DNA of 64,000 bases from Rhyzopertha dominica (Eukaryota > Arthropoda > Insecta > Coleoptera > Bostrichidae): positions 18,848,001-18,912,000 of the forward strand of contig QCXZ01000001.1 of NCBI GenBank assembly GCA_025024175.1, written 5' to 3'. The stretch's first letter is position 1; each line of letters starts with the position of its first letter. Position numbers and translations under genes: made by a program. Shown here one piece after another: positions 35,401-46,665 of the stretch. Under the pieces are notes generated by a model. That model saw nothing but the letters and a program-made list of their open reading frames with translations. It searched no databases and was not told the origin of the DNA.

Positions 35401-38400
35401 CATCTTTATATGAAACGGAATGTCCTCAAGAATGTAATATGTTTCAACCATTATTTTAGATCTAGATTCTTAGAGTACGAAAATTCAGAGTGCTACGAGT
35501 TTAGGGCAACGCTTGTGAATAATATATTGACAAATGCTCGCTATAGCTACCAGATCTTGCTCCTGTTACTGAAGCTTCAATTTCTTCAATGCAACGCGGT
35601 CCTGGATCTGTTATAAATTTTACTAATGGCTCTATTCCACTCTCGGAACTAATGCGTGTGCTTTCCATTTCAGAGCAAGCAATTTTCTAGATAGTAAAAA
35701 GTATAAATAAATGTAAGGTAAGATAATATTTTCTCGGAAAGATCGCTGTCGCTTTAAAACACTGACAGTAAGTTTATTAGTATGACCTGACGTTTCGATT
35801 ACACCTGTAATCTTTGTCAAAGACGAGGAGGAACCTCAAAATTCGACTAAAACAAGATCAAACTAATTCTTATATTATGGACGCTGAAAGCATTCACCCT
35901 CGTATATAAAGAAATGTGTTAATCCGAAAAATATCTTACCTATCTCGAAAAAAACTACGATTAAAATGCGTAAGAAGTAGACATTTACCCACTGTGATAT
36001 TAACGCAGAATAAGACAGAGCTACGGAGAGAGTAGAGATAGTAGATGCGGCCTTGGGTGCCGGGACGCGAGTCGACAGCGAGCCCTGTCTGCCAGAAAAA
36101 TGTAGTCTTTTACATTTAAACATTTAATTCTATATTACCTTTAACGATATAGCAAATAATATTAACTCAGCACAAAAATGACCTAAAAGGACGCAGCTAA
36201 CTTTTAATAAGAATAACTTTTTTTAAGATAAGCATTAGATTTCGAGATAATGCAAGGTAAACAGTAAATTAGGGAATTTTCCATTAATTGTGGACGACGC
36301 TGAGACCGAGAAAACGGACCTTTTATTTTTCGAGCGTAAGAGGCAATGTATTTTGCAAAAGTCAAAAATTTATTACAAAATATTATGCACAGAAAATGTT
36401 TCAAATTAAATACCCTTAGAAAGTATACATTTCGGTTTTTAACAGTGCACCGTTGGTTACATTTTTAACGATATTGACTTCCGGCTCGGTCTAATTTTTT
36501 ATTACTTCCGGATTTATAATTATCAATATATTAGCTTACATCTGTGTAAGTTTCAGCTTGTAACCCCGAGTCCTCCACACAACTCATATTTAGAGCACTT
36601 TTGGCGGCGCGGGCTCTACTACAAGGCGCCTGGTATCGGTAGAGTACGGTTACACAAAATGCGCAACAAATTTAAAGTTCATTTATTGTAAGAAAATAAA
36701 ATAAGCAATAAATACAAAATATAAAAATAAAGCAATCCAGCCTTCAAAACAAGTAAATAACTTAAACAGGTACAGAAATTAGAACAAAGTTTAACATTGT
36801 GTAACAACATTAATCATGANATAGTATTTGCAATTTTGCTCTTGTATTATTAATCTGATGCCTAATTTTATGCGATTCCCAAATAGCTTGCTTAGTTACG
36901 TGTAAAAATACCGCGTACTCTAGAAGAAATTTTAAATGTTGCGGGCACTTTTGGAGAAAATTAGGATATGAACTTTGAATGTCGGTTTTAATTTGCCTAC
37001 AAATTTTTTGGCAAATATTGTTGGAACTTTTATTGCGTTGAAATAATTTTGCTGTCAGGCGAAAGCTTCTTGATATAACACTATTAGCTACTTCGGATGG
37101 CTGAATTAATTTAACTGTTGACGCATATTTTTTCTTTTCTATTAAAGTGTTATCCTGGTCTTCATCGGTGCCGCCTAAAAGTTCATTTTTGCAATCAGCA
37201 CATCGAAATTTGTGTATGCATTTTTTAACAACAAATCCAGCTGTGTATTTTATCGCACATATTTCTAAAGTTACACCGGGCGCAGCGGATGTGTCTTCTA
37301 AAGGCCAAGCTAAAATTTCTTCCTCAAAATCCTTAACTTCATCAGAAGGAAGCTCATGTCTTGCTTGTGCCATGCAGTTGTTGTCAGACTGGCAGTTTCC
37401 AGTAGGTAATATATTCTGCAATTTTAAAAAATTTGTCTGAATGACAAGCGAAAATCACGGGCTGATGGATTTCTGTTGAAACCTCCCTTGCTTCTGATCA
37501 GCGAAAAAAATTTTCCAGCGGATCCTGGCATAAACGTCTTGTCATTAAATATCGTAAATCTTTGTCCGTTTTTAGATCTTCGTACAACAACAACAACGAT
37601 CTTATTGTTAGTGCCAGGCCTTTGAAGCAAGGGGGTATTTTATTGTCGGTTCTTTTTAAGCTCGTTACCGTTTCAATTGCGCCCCTTAATAGGTCTATAA
37701 CGTGGTGTGTATCTTCAGATAGAGGAACTCGATATTTATTTCTTGTCCGGAAAGATGTACTATTCAGAGCGTCAAATGTATTATTAACAAATAAAATGAA
37801 ATCAGCTGTGGCTTTAGCGTTACTATTAATTTGCCTTTTATCTATAGCTGTATATATTGCAGATGCCACGGAGTGGCTAAATATCTGAAGGGCATACTTG
37901 CACTTCATTTTTTGGAAGCTATTTGGGTTTATATGAACATCGTTAAGTTTGGGTATGCTACGAATTGTAGCTTCCTTGTCGATGTCATAAACGTCGCAAA
38001 TGTACCGCCATGAAACCACACTACCGTTGAAATTAAAATCATTTGCGAGCAATTGATTTCGGAAGCTCTTGACCAAATGGGGTACGTCATAAATAAAAAA
38101 CACCTTCTGTTGGGAAATATTAAAAAATGGTTTCTTTTCGGTCACGCCAAGTTTTCGACAAGCTGCTCTATTAGTTGATCCTTGCTCACATACTATTGCT
38201 TTAACATTTAAATTATTATCGAAAAGAATCTTCAATAATTCTTTAATAGACTGAACTAGTGTCTCACTGTCTATCCCTTTTTCAGTAAGCTGATACGCTA
38301 ATGGCATTTTCCACTTTTTCTTTATTCCTACAGCCATGAACACAATTGCCTGCGAAGCGCAGCGAGGAATTTTTCCACCGCTTCCTAAATCTTGAAATCC

Positions 38401-41400
38401 TTCTACTTCATCTAGCTTTTTGTTGTACTGTAAATTTTTTTAAATTGCTATTTCATCAAAAAGAATAGCGCAAGTTCGATCTTCATGTTTAGGATATTGT
38501 TTATTTAAATCAACACATATTTTCTTTATTACTTCTTCCGATAAGCCTGGTCGAATATTGAAGTCACTGATTTTATTTTGTAATGTAGAAATCCCCGGTA
38601 ACACTACCCCTTGCTTTCTCAAGCTTCTATAAACCGCTGGAGACTTGAAGAAAATTGACTGCGAAAACTTTAAATGATTCTCTGACCATTTTTGTCTTTT
38701 TTTATGGTGTTGCATTTCTGAAATAAGTGACGACGCTACTTTTGGTTTAACACGATCTAACTTTCGTTGTAAACAGCGAATTTTACTTTTATGAATTAAA
38801 ATTTCATCTTTCTGCTTTTTGACTAAATTTATCAAAGCCCTTTTTCTCGGTGTAGCATTTGTGTCATCGAAAAGTTTCCTCTTATATCTTACGGAAGTGC
38901 AACGTTGAAAGGTCCTCTTGCATTGGGGTGATGGTGTTAACTTTGTATTTAAAATAGCATTCAGTGTTGGTGACGTTGAATCATAATCGTTTGACTTCTC
39001 CAGTTCCTGATGCCTACTGTTTGAATAACCTGAGAACGATGCTATCTCACGTGCACCTGGATATTTTTTGTCATGAGGTTTTTTGTTGACTGTCAAAGGA
39101 GCTGAACAAATTAAATTAATATTTTTTCTTTTCGGTTAAAAAAGGGGGAGAAATATTTTGTACATAACAAGGTGGGGCTGTTGTTGTAGATACAGCACTT
39201 TGCATTTGGCTACTATCATGAGCACGGGGGAGGGCATCCCAACGAAGTTTCTGTTTCAAGCTGTTGGTGAACTGGTCTGCTTCAAAATGATCTTCGCACA
39301 GCCTTGACGTTTTCAGATCAGTAGACGGTTTATCCAGAATACTTGGATTCCCTGAAGTATGTGAAGAGTAAATTATAAAGATTGAATTAACTTAATAGAA
39401 TATTTAATTTTAAATGTTTCTCCTGTTTTTTTTTAATTTCCTGAATTTTTTTATGCATTAAAAATTTTTAAAGTATTTAGATATGGATTGTGTAATTATG
39501 AGCATCGCATTAAAATAATTAATTACCAACTTATCGATTCTAGTAATATTTTTGATACTTTGAGAAAGCCTGAGCTTTATAATACTCTATTCATACAAAA
39601 CTACTTCAATTAGGTAGCTTGGAAACAAGCTGATTGAACGTATGTGCTTTGTCTTACTTGACTTATCAGATAACTCTGACGATCGTTTCTACCTAAAACG
39701 GTCATAATAATATTTTTGTGTAGCAATGTCGAATTTCAAGCGGCGTCCGTGGACATGCGAGTATGGTTCAAAGTAGCCCAAAAGGTACGCGATACTCGAC
39801 TTTATGCACGCAGAGTTGATATTTAATTGTGCAGGCACCATCCATGCAAATCGTTTCTGTGATTATTCGTTCCCTCTTGCAATTATTGTCGTTTTACTAA
39901 TGTACAATTATTTAGACCTAGGTATTTAAATCTTTTGAAGTAAGCTCTGTTTTTTATACATATTGAAAATTAATGCATGTTTGTTGCATGAATTACAGAT
40001 CTATTTATAACAATACATAATAAAAGTGACAGTAGTTTGGATAGTAAACTAGAGTTAAAAACCGCTGCAAATTGAATCAATACTTCCACATCCAATTGTC
40101 AAATTGACATTTACGTTTTTATTTTTTATACTATACGATTAATAATCAGGTTTTGAGCATTTTTTCTCTCTACACATTTTCCTAAGACAAACAGTCCTCG
40201 TGATATTAGCAAAAATATATAAATTTTAAAATCGTTTTTTTTCCATATAACTCGAAAAATGTACAGCGGCAAAACAGTTTTTATTTTAATCAGCGCTTGA
40301 AATATCAAGATTTTGGTACAAAATAAACTCTGCTTATTATAACAAACGCGCTGATTATAATGATGCCTCTAAAATGAACTATGTCCAACTTTATGCGTTC
40401 GCTATAGCAGGTCGTATATCGTGCAGCTATACAGTTATTCTGGACCTTACTCGCATTCCTACTGTTGCCGCTGTGAAATTCGACATTGCCAGACAAAAAA
40501 TTCTTATTCAACAAATGACGCGATTCTTTTCAAATTTTTATACACCAAAGTAGCTGACATCTTAAAAGTTATTTTTTCGATAAACCAACGCGTTTTCGAG
40601 CTAGGAGAAAAAAATGTATTTGCCATTTAGATAGCAACAACACAGCAACAACAAAGCTGAGATTCCGAAGATGTCAAAAGCGCAAAAAAAATGTTGACCC
40701 TTTTTTAAATTTACTTCCTACAACCCCCTGCACAGTGAGAATTTTCCACGACGAAGCTAGTTTTCTTTCTTTTTCGACGGGGAATCACTTTAAGTTGGTC
40801 GCAGCTTTTAGCAATAAACTGCAAACGGAATGTCACAATAGAAGGAGCTTTTTACTCTACAAAAAACGTAAATAACCTAAACTGTAATAATAACAAATAT
40901 CGCAGGAAAAAATAATTTTATACTGAGTTAAGCACCTGTTTGTATGTATAAAGCCTTCGCAATATTTAAATATATTATTTCCTAGTGAATTAACAGAAGT
41001 AAGAAATCAATTTCCGCTCATAAATGATTTAATCAGCATTATTAAAAGGGGTTTTCTAAAGCACCGTCACGAATTCAGCATTATAGAGATTCACACCTTG
41101 ATTTAGCTTCGCCACCGCGACTGTAATTAGTAGATGGGCAACAATCTTTTATTAAAAAAACTATGAAACATTACAACAACATTACTGTATAGCAGACCTA
41201 AACGACGATTCAAATTCAATAAAATAGGCAAAAGTAATTTAATCGACTATAATTCCAAACCTACTAGCACCTATTGTAAAGTGATTGTGTGAACTTGATA
41301 AATATAAGTTGCGAAAAATTTTGATATTTTCTAGGAATCGATAAAATAAGTTATACAAATGCTTAATACTAACTTATTTTAATAACAACTGTAAATAATT

Positions 41401-44400
41401 ATTAAAAAATAGTAATTACCTATGTAATTATTTTCCTTTTAGCTATAAAATAACATATTTTTTAATAGTTTTAGCTGCAAATAATATTTAGTAGTGGCAT
41501 AAATGATTAAATTATCTATTATTACGAATATCTATTTATTTATTGTTATATCTAGTGTAGTTTGTGTTGCATATTTCTAAAACTTTTGTGTATTCTTATA
41601 ATACTATATACGCATATAAAGCGCATACCTATTTTAGTAAAATTTCCTCGCATAATCGAAGTTCTAGTTATTAATTACTAAAATAACGAAAGACCTTATT
41701 GATGTGTACAAGATACTTTCTAAGCCAATAAAGTGTAAGTTTCTTATTAAAACTTAATTCAACATCATGAATCAGAATTTGCATAAACTCTAGGTATTAC
41801 AAAACTAGTTTAGGTATGACACATTCATATTTGACTTTTTATTTAAAATCCAAGCGCCATTGAGTTTCATGAATAGTGTCTGAGTGTATAAACACTAGCT
41901 ACCTATATTTTGAGATCACATGCATAATTTATTTATGAAACTCAATAGCATTTAGATTTTTAACAAAATGTCAATAGGAAATTATCATTAACTATTTTTG
42001 TAATACCTAGAGGTCATTTAAATTCTGATTCATGATGACGAATTACGTTTTATTAAGGAACTTACACTTTACTAGTTTATAAAGAATTATGTACACATAG
42101 CAACCAGGCTTTTCGTTATTCAGTAAGTAATAACTTTAACTATGATTATTTGCGCGCAAAATTTGCTAAAATATGCGCGTATATATATTATTAAGGAGAA
42201 AAATAACAAACCTGTATTTATTTGCCATATTTTGCATCGCTCCTCATTTTTCCAGGGAAAATAAAACATATGTAGCCCTGGGTGCGAGTACCGACTTTTA
42301 CCGCATTTAACATATGCGCATTTGTTCGCCCCTCCTCTGGAATCCGTATTCATTCTTGTTTTGAATAAGATTGCGCTCAGGTGAAACAAAATTCTATAGC
42401 TTGCCTCTACCGCGCAGCACGTGATACAGCATATGCTACTAATTACTCATACGCCGCGACCTGCTATCTTGCTCGTTCGCCCTTCACACGTCAGTCGCAG
42501 TGTTGTCAGCAACTTTGAAATGAAAGTACTAAACTCTAGTCAAAATGTGCTAGATTGCATAAAAAAGAATAGCACATAATCAAACTATTGCATTACATTT
42601 GTGGTATATTTGCATGCATTAAAGTGTTAAGTTAAAGTGGTGCTTAATTGTTACCAAAAGTTGCAAAATTTCAAAAAATGCTAGATTGAGCCTTTTGCGC
42701 TGAAACTGGCAACAATGGACACCCACTTGGGCCGTGGTAATACCACACCACGCCCCAATCTAGCGCCGCACATTTTTAACTACCTATCTCTCTCTGACTC
42801 ACATCAAGTAGATCTGTTGTACGTATGTCCGCGTTAGCTTGTAACAACAACCTGGCTACTTAAGGAGAGGGTAATTTTCGTTTCTTATTCTTTTCCACTC
42901 ACGGACAAATTAGAAGAGCAAAAACTAGTTAACGACGTGACGAATATTTTAAGTGAAGTTAAGAACCAACTACTGTGGCCCTCTACAATCAAGATCTAAA
43001 AACTAACAAATTATCGTGTACATTGGTTGGGTATCTTTCTTAATTAATCTATGCTTATATATAACAACCAAGTGGCTTGATTCTACGGTTACACTTCAGC
43101 TAATATTTATGCTATCAAGCATTAGACGATGCATTTGCAGGTTTTTTTAAGTGTTTGTACATTTGGGCTTTATAAGAAATTAAAATGATTTACAGATTCA
43201 GCAAAAAGTAAATTGATATGTGTTAATATTAGGGTGAAAAAATCACCAGGTTTTACAAATTAAGTAACAATTTTTACCAAATTACCAGATAATCCAAAAA
43301 ATTACGAGATTTAGTGAAATTTCACCAAGTCTGCCATACATAGGCCCCGTTGCACAAAGCGTGGTTAACCAGACCCCCTGGTTAACACGCGGTCAAGGGG
43401 CAGTTGTCATGGTTAACCGCGTGTTAACCAGGGGGTCTGGTTAACCACGCTTTGTGCAACGGGGCCATAGTGTGACTGACTGGCTGCAGTAGAATAACAA
43501 GTGTGTAGTGCTAAAACATGTGCTGCGTTGCCCTGCATTATGGTCACTAGCGCAGTTGCCGTTAAAATTTCCAGTTATATAAGACAAAATTTTCTATTAT
43601 TTTAGACAAAATTTTATAATTTCGAGTTATATTAAAAGAAATTTAAAAATTTTGAGTTATACAAAAAGAAATTTAAAAATTTTGATTTATATAAGATGAA
43701 ATTTTAAAAGAAATATTTTAAGAACTAAGTGGCCCTTCTACCCTTTCATAACAACATCTCGTACAACATAAAACATTTTTAAAGTGAAAGAAGTGACATG
43801 TTGGTGCAGTTCATTTCTTAAAAAAGTTATATAAATTATTTTCTTTATAAATTAAAACCCTTTGCTACTGGATTGTTTAGTATTTTGGTACATACCTGGA
43901 TAATGAACGGCAGAAAACTTTGGAGGCACGTAAACACCAGGTTTCTTCTTTTCTCCTGATCTGACATTATCCTCACTTTCCTCGTGTTCTTCTTCTGAAG
44001 ATTCTTCAGCTTTAGCAATTAAATTATCTGGGTTTGCCTTGAAGGCAGTTGCATCATCAGCATTTGTTCCTATCGCTGCTGTTTTAACCAACTTATCTAT
44101 TTGATATTTCAGTTTGTGATTAATGGGACGAATTTTTTCTAACACAGTACGTATTTCAATTAATCGGTCTATGCATGGATCACCTTCAATTTTTTCACCT
44201 GAGCATTTGCGTAAGATGATACATGTTAAGTTAATTAAATAACTAAGCAACATGTTGTACTTCATTTCCAAGAAGCTTAGGCCTTGATCAGTAGTCAGTT
44301 CACCTTTACGCACTCTTTGGATCATATTATCAACAAGTGAAATGACATGCTGCACGCTGAGATTCATTTCATTTAATAAAACAAACACCTTGCTAAAATC

Positions 44401-44642
44401 CTTCTGGGTAACCAGAATTTCTGGAGCCTGCAAAATAAAAAGTATATATAGCTTACTTACAAAAAAAGCATACCACTCAGTCACGATAAAAAAATTCATA
44501 TAAAATCAATCAGAAATTACGCCATTTTTAAAATGGACAATGTAGGACAAAAAAACAAAAATTTTTAAGGCATAAAACTATTTTGTTTGGAGGTTTCAAA
44601 CATTTTAGTGACACAAGAATTGAATATACCAACCTCAACCAT
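32479..44642 (-). CDS. Ngdn: Neuroguidin (Sas10/Utp3/C1D family)
   Basis: Three coding exons: 44642-44634 (only MVE), 44427-43896 and 32819-32479; phases 0 and 1; 882 nt in total, so 293 residues (human NGDN is about 315). The second exon carries the Sas10/C1D helical domain (QGLSFLEMKYNMLLSYLINL, then RLIEIRTVLEKIRPINHKLK and YQIDKLVKTA), an acidic stretch (EESSEEEHEESEDN) and YVPPKFSAVHYP. The last exon has SSSIMQDLKEEYLDTPVEIA, an acid/base helix and a lysine/arginine-rich C-terminus that looks like a nucleolar signal. Neuroguidin acts in the small-subunit processome during early ribosome assembly and has also been described as an eIF4E-binding translational regulator. The 11-kb second intron hosts a P-element relic and inverted-repeat elements. 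The 9-nt first coding exon is the least certain part. Confidence 0.92.
33720..34170 (+). pseudogene. LINE reverse-transcriptase fragment
   Basis: Reads RCGVPQGSILGPLLFVIYI at 33850-33900, then in a shifted frame ERETLDMVKTDIDTIIKWTK and SKTISLNEQKCLII. These are RT domains 4 to 6 of a non-LTR element; the Y.DD box itself is degraded. Lies in the neuroguidin intron, opposite to the gene. Confidence 0.65.
34541..36590. repeat. Long inverted repeat, arms about 550 bp
   Basis: The left arm 34541-35086 and right arm 36017-36590 are complementary with scattered mismatches and small gaps, from the outer TTGTGTGG(G/A)GGACTCGGG and TACAAGCTG to the inner TACATTTTTCTG, GGCCGCATC and CCGTAGCTC. The spacer is about 930 bp. 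The inner part of the arms is much richer in GC than the surroundings. It could be a foldback-type DNA element or two opposed copies of one repeat. No coding capacity in the arms, and target duplication not resolved. Confidence 0.8.
35785..35825 (-). ncRNA. Degenerate hammerhead-ribozyme-like motif (Penelope type)
   Basis: Minus strand reads TTTGACAAA, then a perfect 7-bp hairpin GATTACA-GG-TGTAATC, then GAAACGTC. Penelope-like elements carry hammerheads with CTGATGA, a GATTAC..GTAATC stem II and GAAACGTC. Here stem II and the GAAAC side are kept but the CTGATGA core reads TTGACAA. Probably a dead copy, within the spacer of the long inverted repeat. Confidence 0.45.
39352..41589. other. THAP-intron sequence, partly repetitive
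   Basis: Intron between the two THAP exons. A weak inverted match exists between about 40225-40265 and 40585-40622 (TTTTTTTCC..ACTCGAAAA against its complement), perhaps a small MITE. No coding signal. Confidence 0.35.
41590..42205. repeat. Foldback-type inverted repeat, arms about 290 bp
   Basis: From the outside inward the arms share AAAGTGTAAGTT(T/C)CTTA, ATCATGAATCAGAATTT, CTAGGTATTACAAAA and ATTGAGTTTCAT in opposite orientation, centred near 41900. It reaches almost to the splice donor of the first THAP exon (42211/42212). No frame is coded. Probably a MITE inside the P-element intron. Confidence 0.7.
42390..43342. other. Neuroguidin intron between P relic and hairpin MITE
   Basis: No gene seen. 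CAGTGTTGTCAGCAAC at 42498 and TGGCAACAATG near 42706 resemble hAT ends but lack a target duplication. Confidence 0.35.
43343..43466. mobile_element. 124-bp hairpin MITE
   Basis: Nearly perfect palindrome: 54-bp arms beginning GGCCCCGTTGCACAAAGCGT with one mismatch and a 16-nt loop. Flanked by ATA on both sides (43340-43342 and 43467-43469). The ends resemble the element at 60051-60207 (GGGCCAGTTGCACAAACGTG), also flanked by ATA. Confidence 0.85.
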
Positions 44643-45150
44643 TTTCCAAAGGGCTGTGAATCTATAAATATTGCATAACAAAACAAAATTCCTGTTAAAA
44701 TGGGTCCAACACGTGCAGTCGTGCACCACTTTTTCCAGATCCAACTTTTTTCCCCTCACGCCTGGTGGTGGGGAAGACTAGCAAACTTGCATTCAGATTG
44801 ACGTTGACAGGTTACGGATTTCACAAGGTGACAACTGACAATATCAGTGCGGTGATGCCTAATCGTTTAGAAAATACCTGGAGCAAGTGCTGTGTGTGTG
44901 AAGCATGGCTAACGCATGCACGCGGGATTGCGTTTAAATCAAGGTATGTTCAAATCAAGTTGATGTCAAGCTTTGATATCTGGCAAAAATTGTCGCAAGT
45001 TTCAACGTGCCTACTTAAAGGATATTTTAAATATGTTATAGTTATTATTAATTTGCAACTTTTTTGGTAGCATTTTTGTGTTTAAAGTTATATGTAGTAT
45101 ATTGTGACATTGAAGTTGAAGTTGAAAAGTGTTAAAATTGTTAGTTTTGA
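44643..45150. other. Region upstream of neuroguidin start
   Basis: Probable 5' untranslated and promoter sequence of neuroguidin on the minus strand. A plus-strand frame of 101 codons from 44765 has no recognisable pattern. Confidence 0.35.
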
Positions 45151-45154
45151 AAAT

Positions 45155-45375
45155 GCCGAATGTATCACACAAAAAAATTGTGCGGTAAAGAACTGTAGTA
45201 ATAATAAATATTTAACAAACTCAAATATCACATTTCACCACATCCCAACAGAAGATGATGTGTGAAGAACAGGTAAAACGAACAAACAATTTGGACGTGC
45301 AGTCTCGCAGCCTTACATCCATTCGAGCATCATTTGTGGTATGCGAAGAATACTTTCTAGCTAATTGCTTTTAAA
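45155..45375 (+). pseudogene. THAP zinc-finger relic
   Basis: Reads AVKNCSNNKYLTNSNITFHH then IPTEDDV with a stop, and further on VCEEYFLANCF. C-x4-C spacing is partly lost, but the ITFHHIP and C..(H/Y)F...CF pattern is that of a THAP domain. The histidine of C-x2-H is replaced by tyrosine. Unrelated in position to the P relic in the neuroguidin intron. Confidence 0.5.
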
Positions 45376-45954
45376 CGCGAGCAAAATAAACTAAATAGAA
45401 GAGTAGTTCCCACACTATAAGTAATAAACAATGGTGCAAGATAAACATTGTTTTTGAATCTTATTTCTGGTAATTACATGTACGACAATTCAAATAATTC
45501 GCAGTTTTTTAAAACCTCGCATTTCCTTTGCCACTATTTTACACAAAACGAAGAAAACAACCCTATTAGTTATTATTTAAAGTAAACCTTTCTGACTTAA
45601 CTTTTTATGAAGTACACAATTGCGTATAAAATCAGCATAATATAAAAATGTTAAGTTAGACATGCTTATATAAATTAAAATGATTGTTTTCTTAATTTCC
45701 TGTAAAATAGTGGGCAAAGTAGATACCAGGTTTTAATATTAAGACAAGAAATAAACGTCAAAATAAATGACATTTTTATGACTCGGAGTTTCTGATTTAT
45801 CGGCTACACCTGCTAGTCGTTTCATTAATGTAGTTCACAAACAACCTTCACAGATGGCGCTGTAACTCATTCCACAAAATTTATCAACACTGGCCATTCT
45901 TGTTTACTGATATTCTTTGCTTAAGACCTTCATATAGGGTATCTTTAATCGGTA

Positions 45955-46180
45955 ATGTTAGAATTTGTTATTGGTAATATTGGATCTGTAATACCGGAAT
46001 ATGTGATCGGTAATAAAGGAATTTGCAGCCGGTAATACAGGAATCTATGATCGGTAATAAAGGAATATGTAGCCGGCAATATAGGAATCTTTATGGTCGG
46101 TAATATAGGAATCTGTGGTCGGCAATATAGGCATCTGTAATATAAGAAACTCTGATCGGTAATATATAAATCTGTAATCG
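45955..46180. repeat. Short tandem array, unit about 24 bp
   Basis: About ten imperfect copies of a unit like GGTAATATAGGAATCTGTGATC, varying in length and sequence (GTCGGTAATATAGGAATC, GCCGGCAATATAGGAATC). Confidence 0.75.
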
Positions 46181-46665
46181 GACGCGGCGTTGCCGGATTG
46201 TGTATTTTCTAAGATTTTTTGGGGTAACCGACCGGTGAATATCAGACTGCGATTTTTTGCGAATGATGCGATATTTCGCGGGTTACCGAACAGGTAGGTC
46301 GCTTTGGTACGCGATGCTGCCAGATTATGCACTGTCTACGATTTCTTGGGGAAATCGACAGATGTATCCCGACATAGCGGTTTCAGGATTTCCCCGAAAT
46401 TTTCGAATGCGGTGTTGCCGGATTGTGCATTTTAAACGATTTTTTTTGGGTAAATCGAAAAGTGAATCCCCTCATGACGGTTAGGGGTTTTCCCCGAAGT
46501 TTTCGGACGCGGTGTTGCCAGATTGTGCAATGCTTACGGATATTTTTTTTAAGAAATCGAAGGGTGAATCCCAGCATGGCACCCCCCCGGAAATTTTCGA
46601 ACGCGGTGTTGCCGGATTGTGCACTTACGATTTTTTGGGGAAATCGACGGGTGAGATTATTTCTG
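46181..46665. repeat. Tandem array, unit about 95-127 bp, five copies
   Basis: Units begin near 46181, 46308, 46406, 46505 and 46599, each with ACGCGGTGTTGCCGGATTGT followed by GCA, a CGATTTTTT(T)GGG block, AATCGA and GGTGAATCCC. GC-rich against an AT-rich background, directly following the 24-bp array. Many CG dinucleotides. Confidence 0.8.

Larger units (their letters stand above)
36810..42389 (-). pseudogene. P-element-type transposase with THAP domain, decayed
   Basis: Exon 1 (42389-42212) starts the THAP zinc finger (NKCAYVKC, HPGLHMFYFPWKNEERCKIW). Exon 2 (39351 to about 39169) completes it (SRLCEDHFEADQFTNSLKQK). Exon 3 runs from 39101. Then come the P-element leader and catalytic parts: LPGISTLQNKISDFNIRPGL, CAILFDEIAI, VEGFQDLG, KKKWKMPLAYQLTEKGID, IYDVPHLVKSFRNQLLAND and LCQDPLENFF, then IRSKGGFNRNPSARDFR and a C-terminal domain to 36810. 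Three lesions are seen: an in-frame TAA at 38440-38442 after FDEIAI, and two one-base losses in T-runs near 37507 and 37430. Roughly 880 codons, like THAP9/P transposases. THAP binds DNA; the rest is an RNase H-fold DDE nuclease with a GTP requirement in Drosophila P. Terminal repeats were not identified. Lies inside the neuroguidin intron in the same orientation. Confidence 0.85.

Noticed and set aside
37562..37888. 108-codon plus-strand ORF
   Set aside because: It is the antisense shadow of the P-element transposase.
42498..42710. Possible hAT element with CAGTGTTG ends
   Set aside because: The inverted match is partial and no 8-bp duplication exists at the flanks.
44765..45070. 101-codon plus-strand ORF upstream of neuroguidin
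   Set aside because: No recognisable pattern; overlaps the presumed promoter on the opposite strand.
45955..46665. CRISPR-like array
   Set aside because: Repeats are contiguous and imperfect without spacers, in a eukaryotic context; these are tandem repeats.
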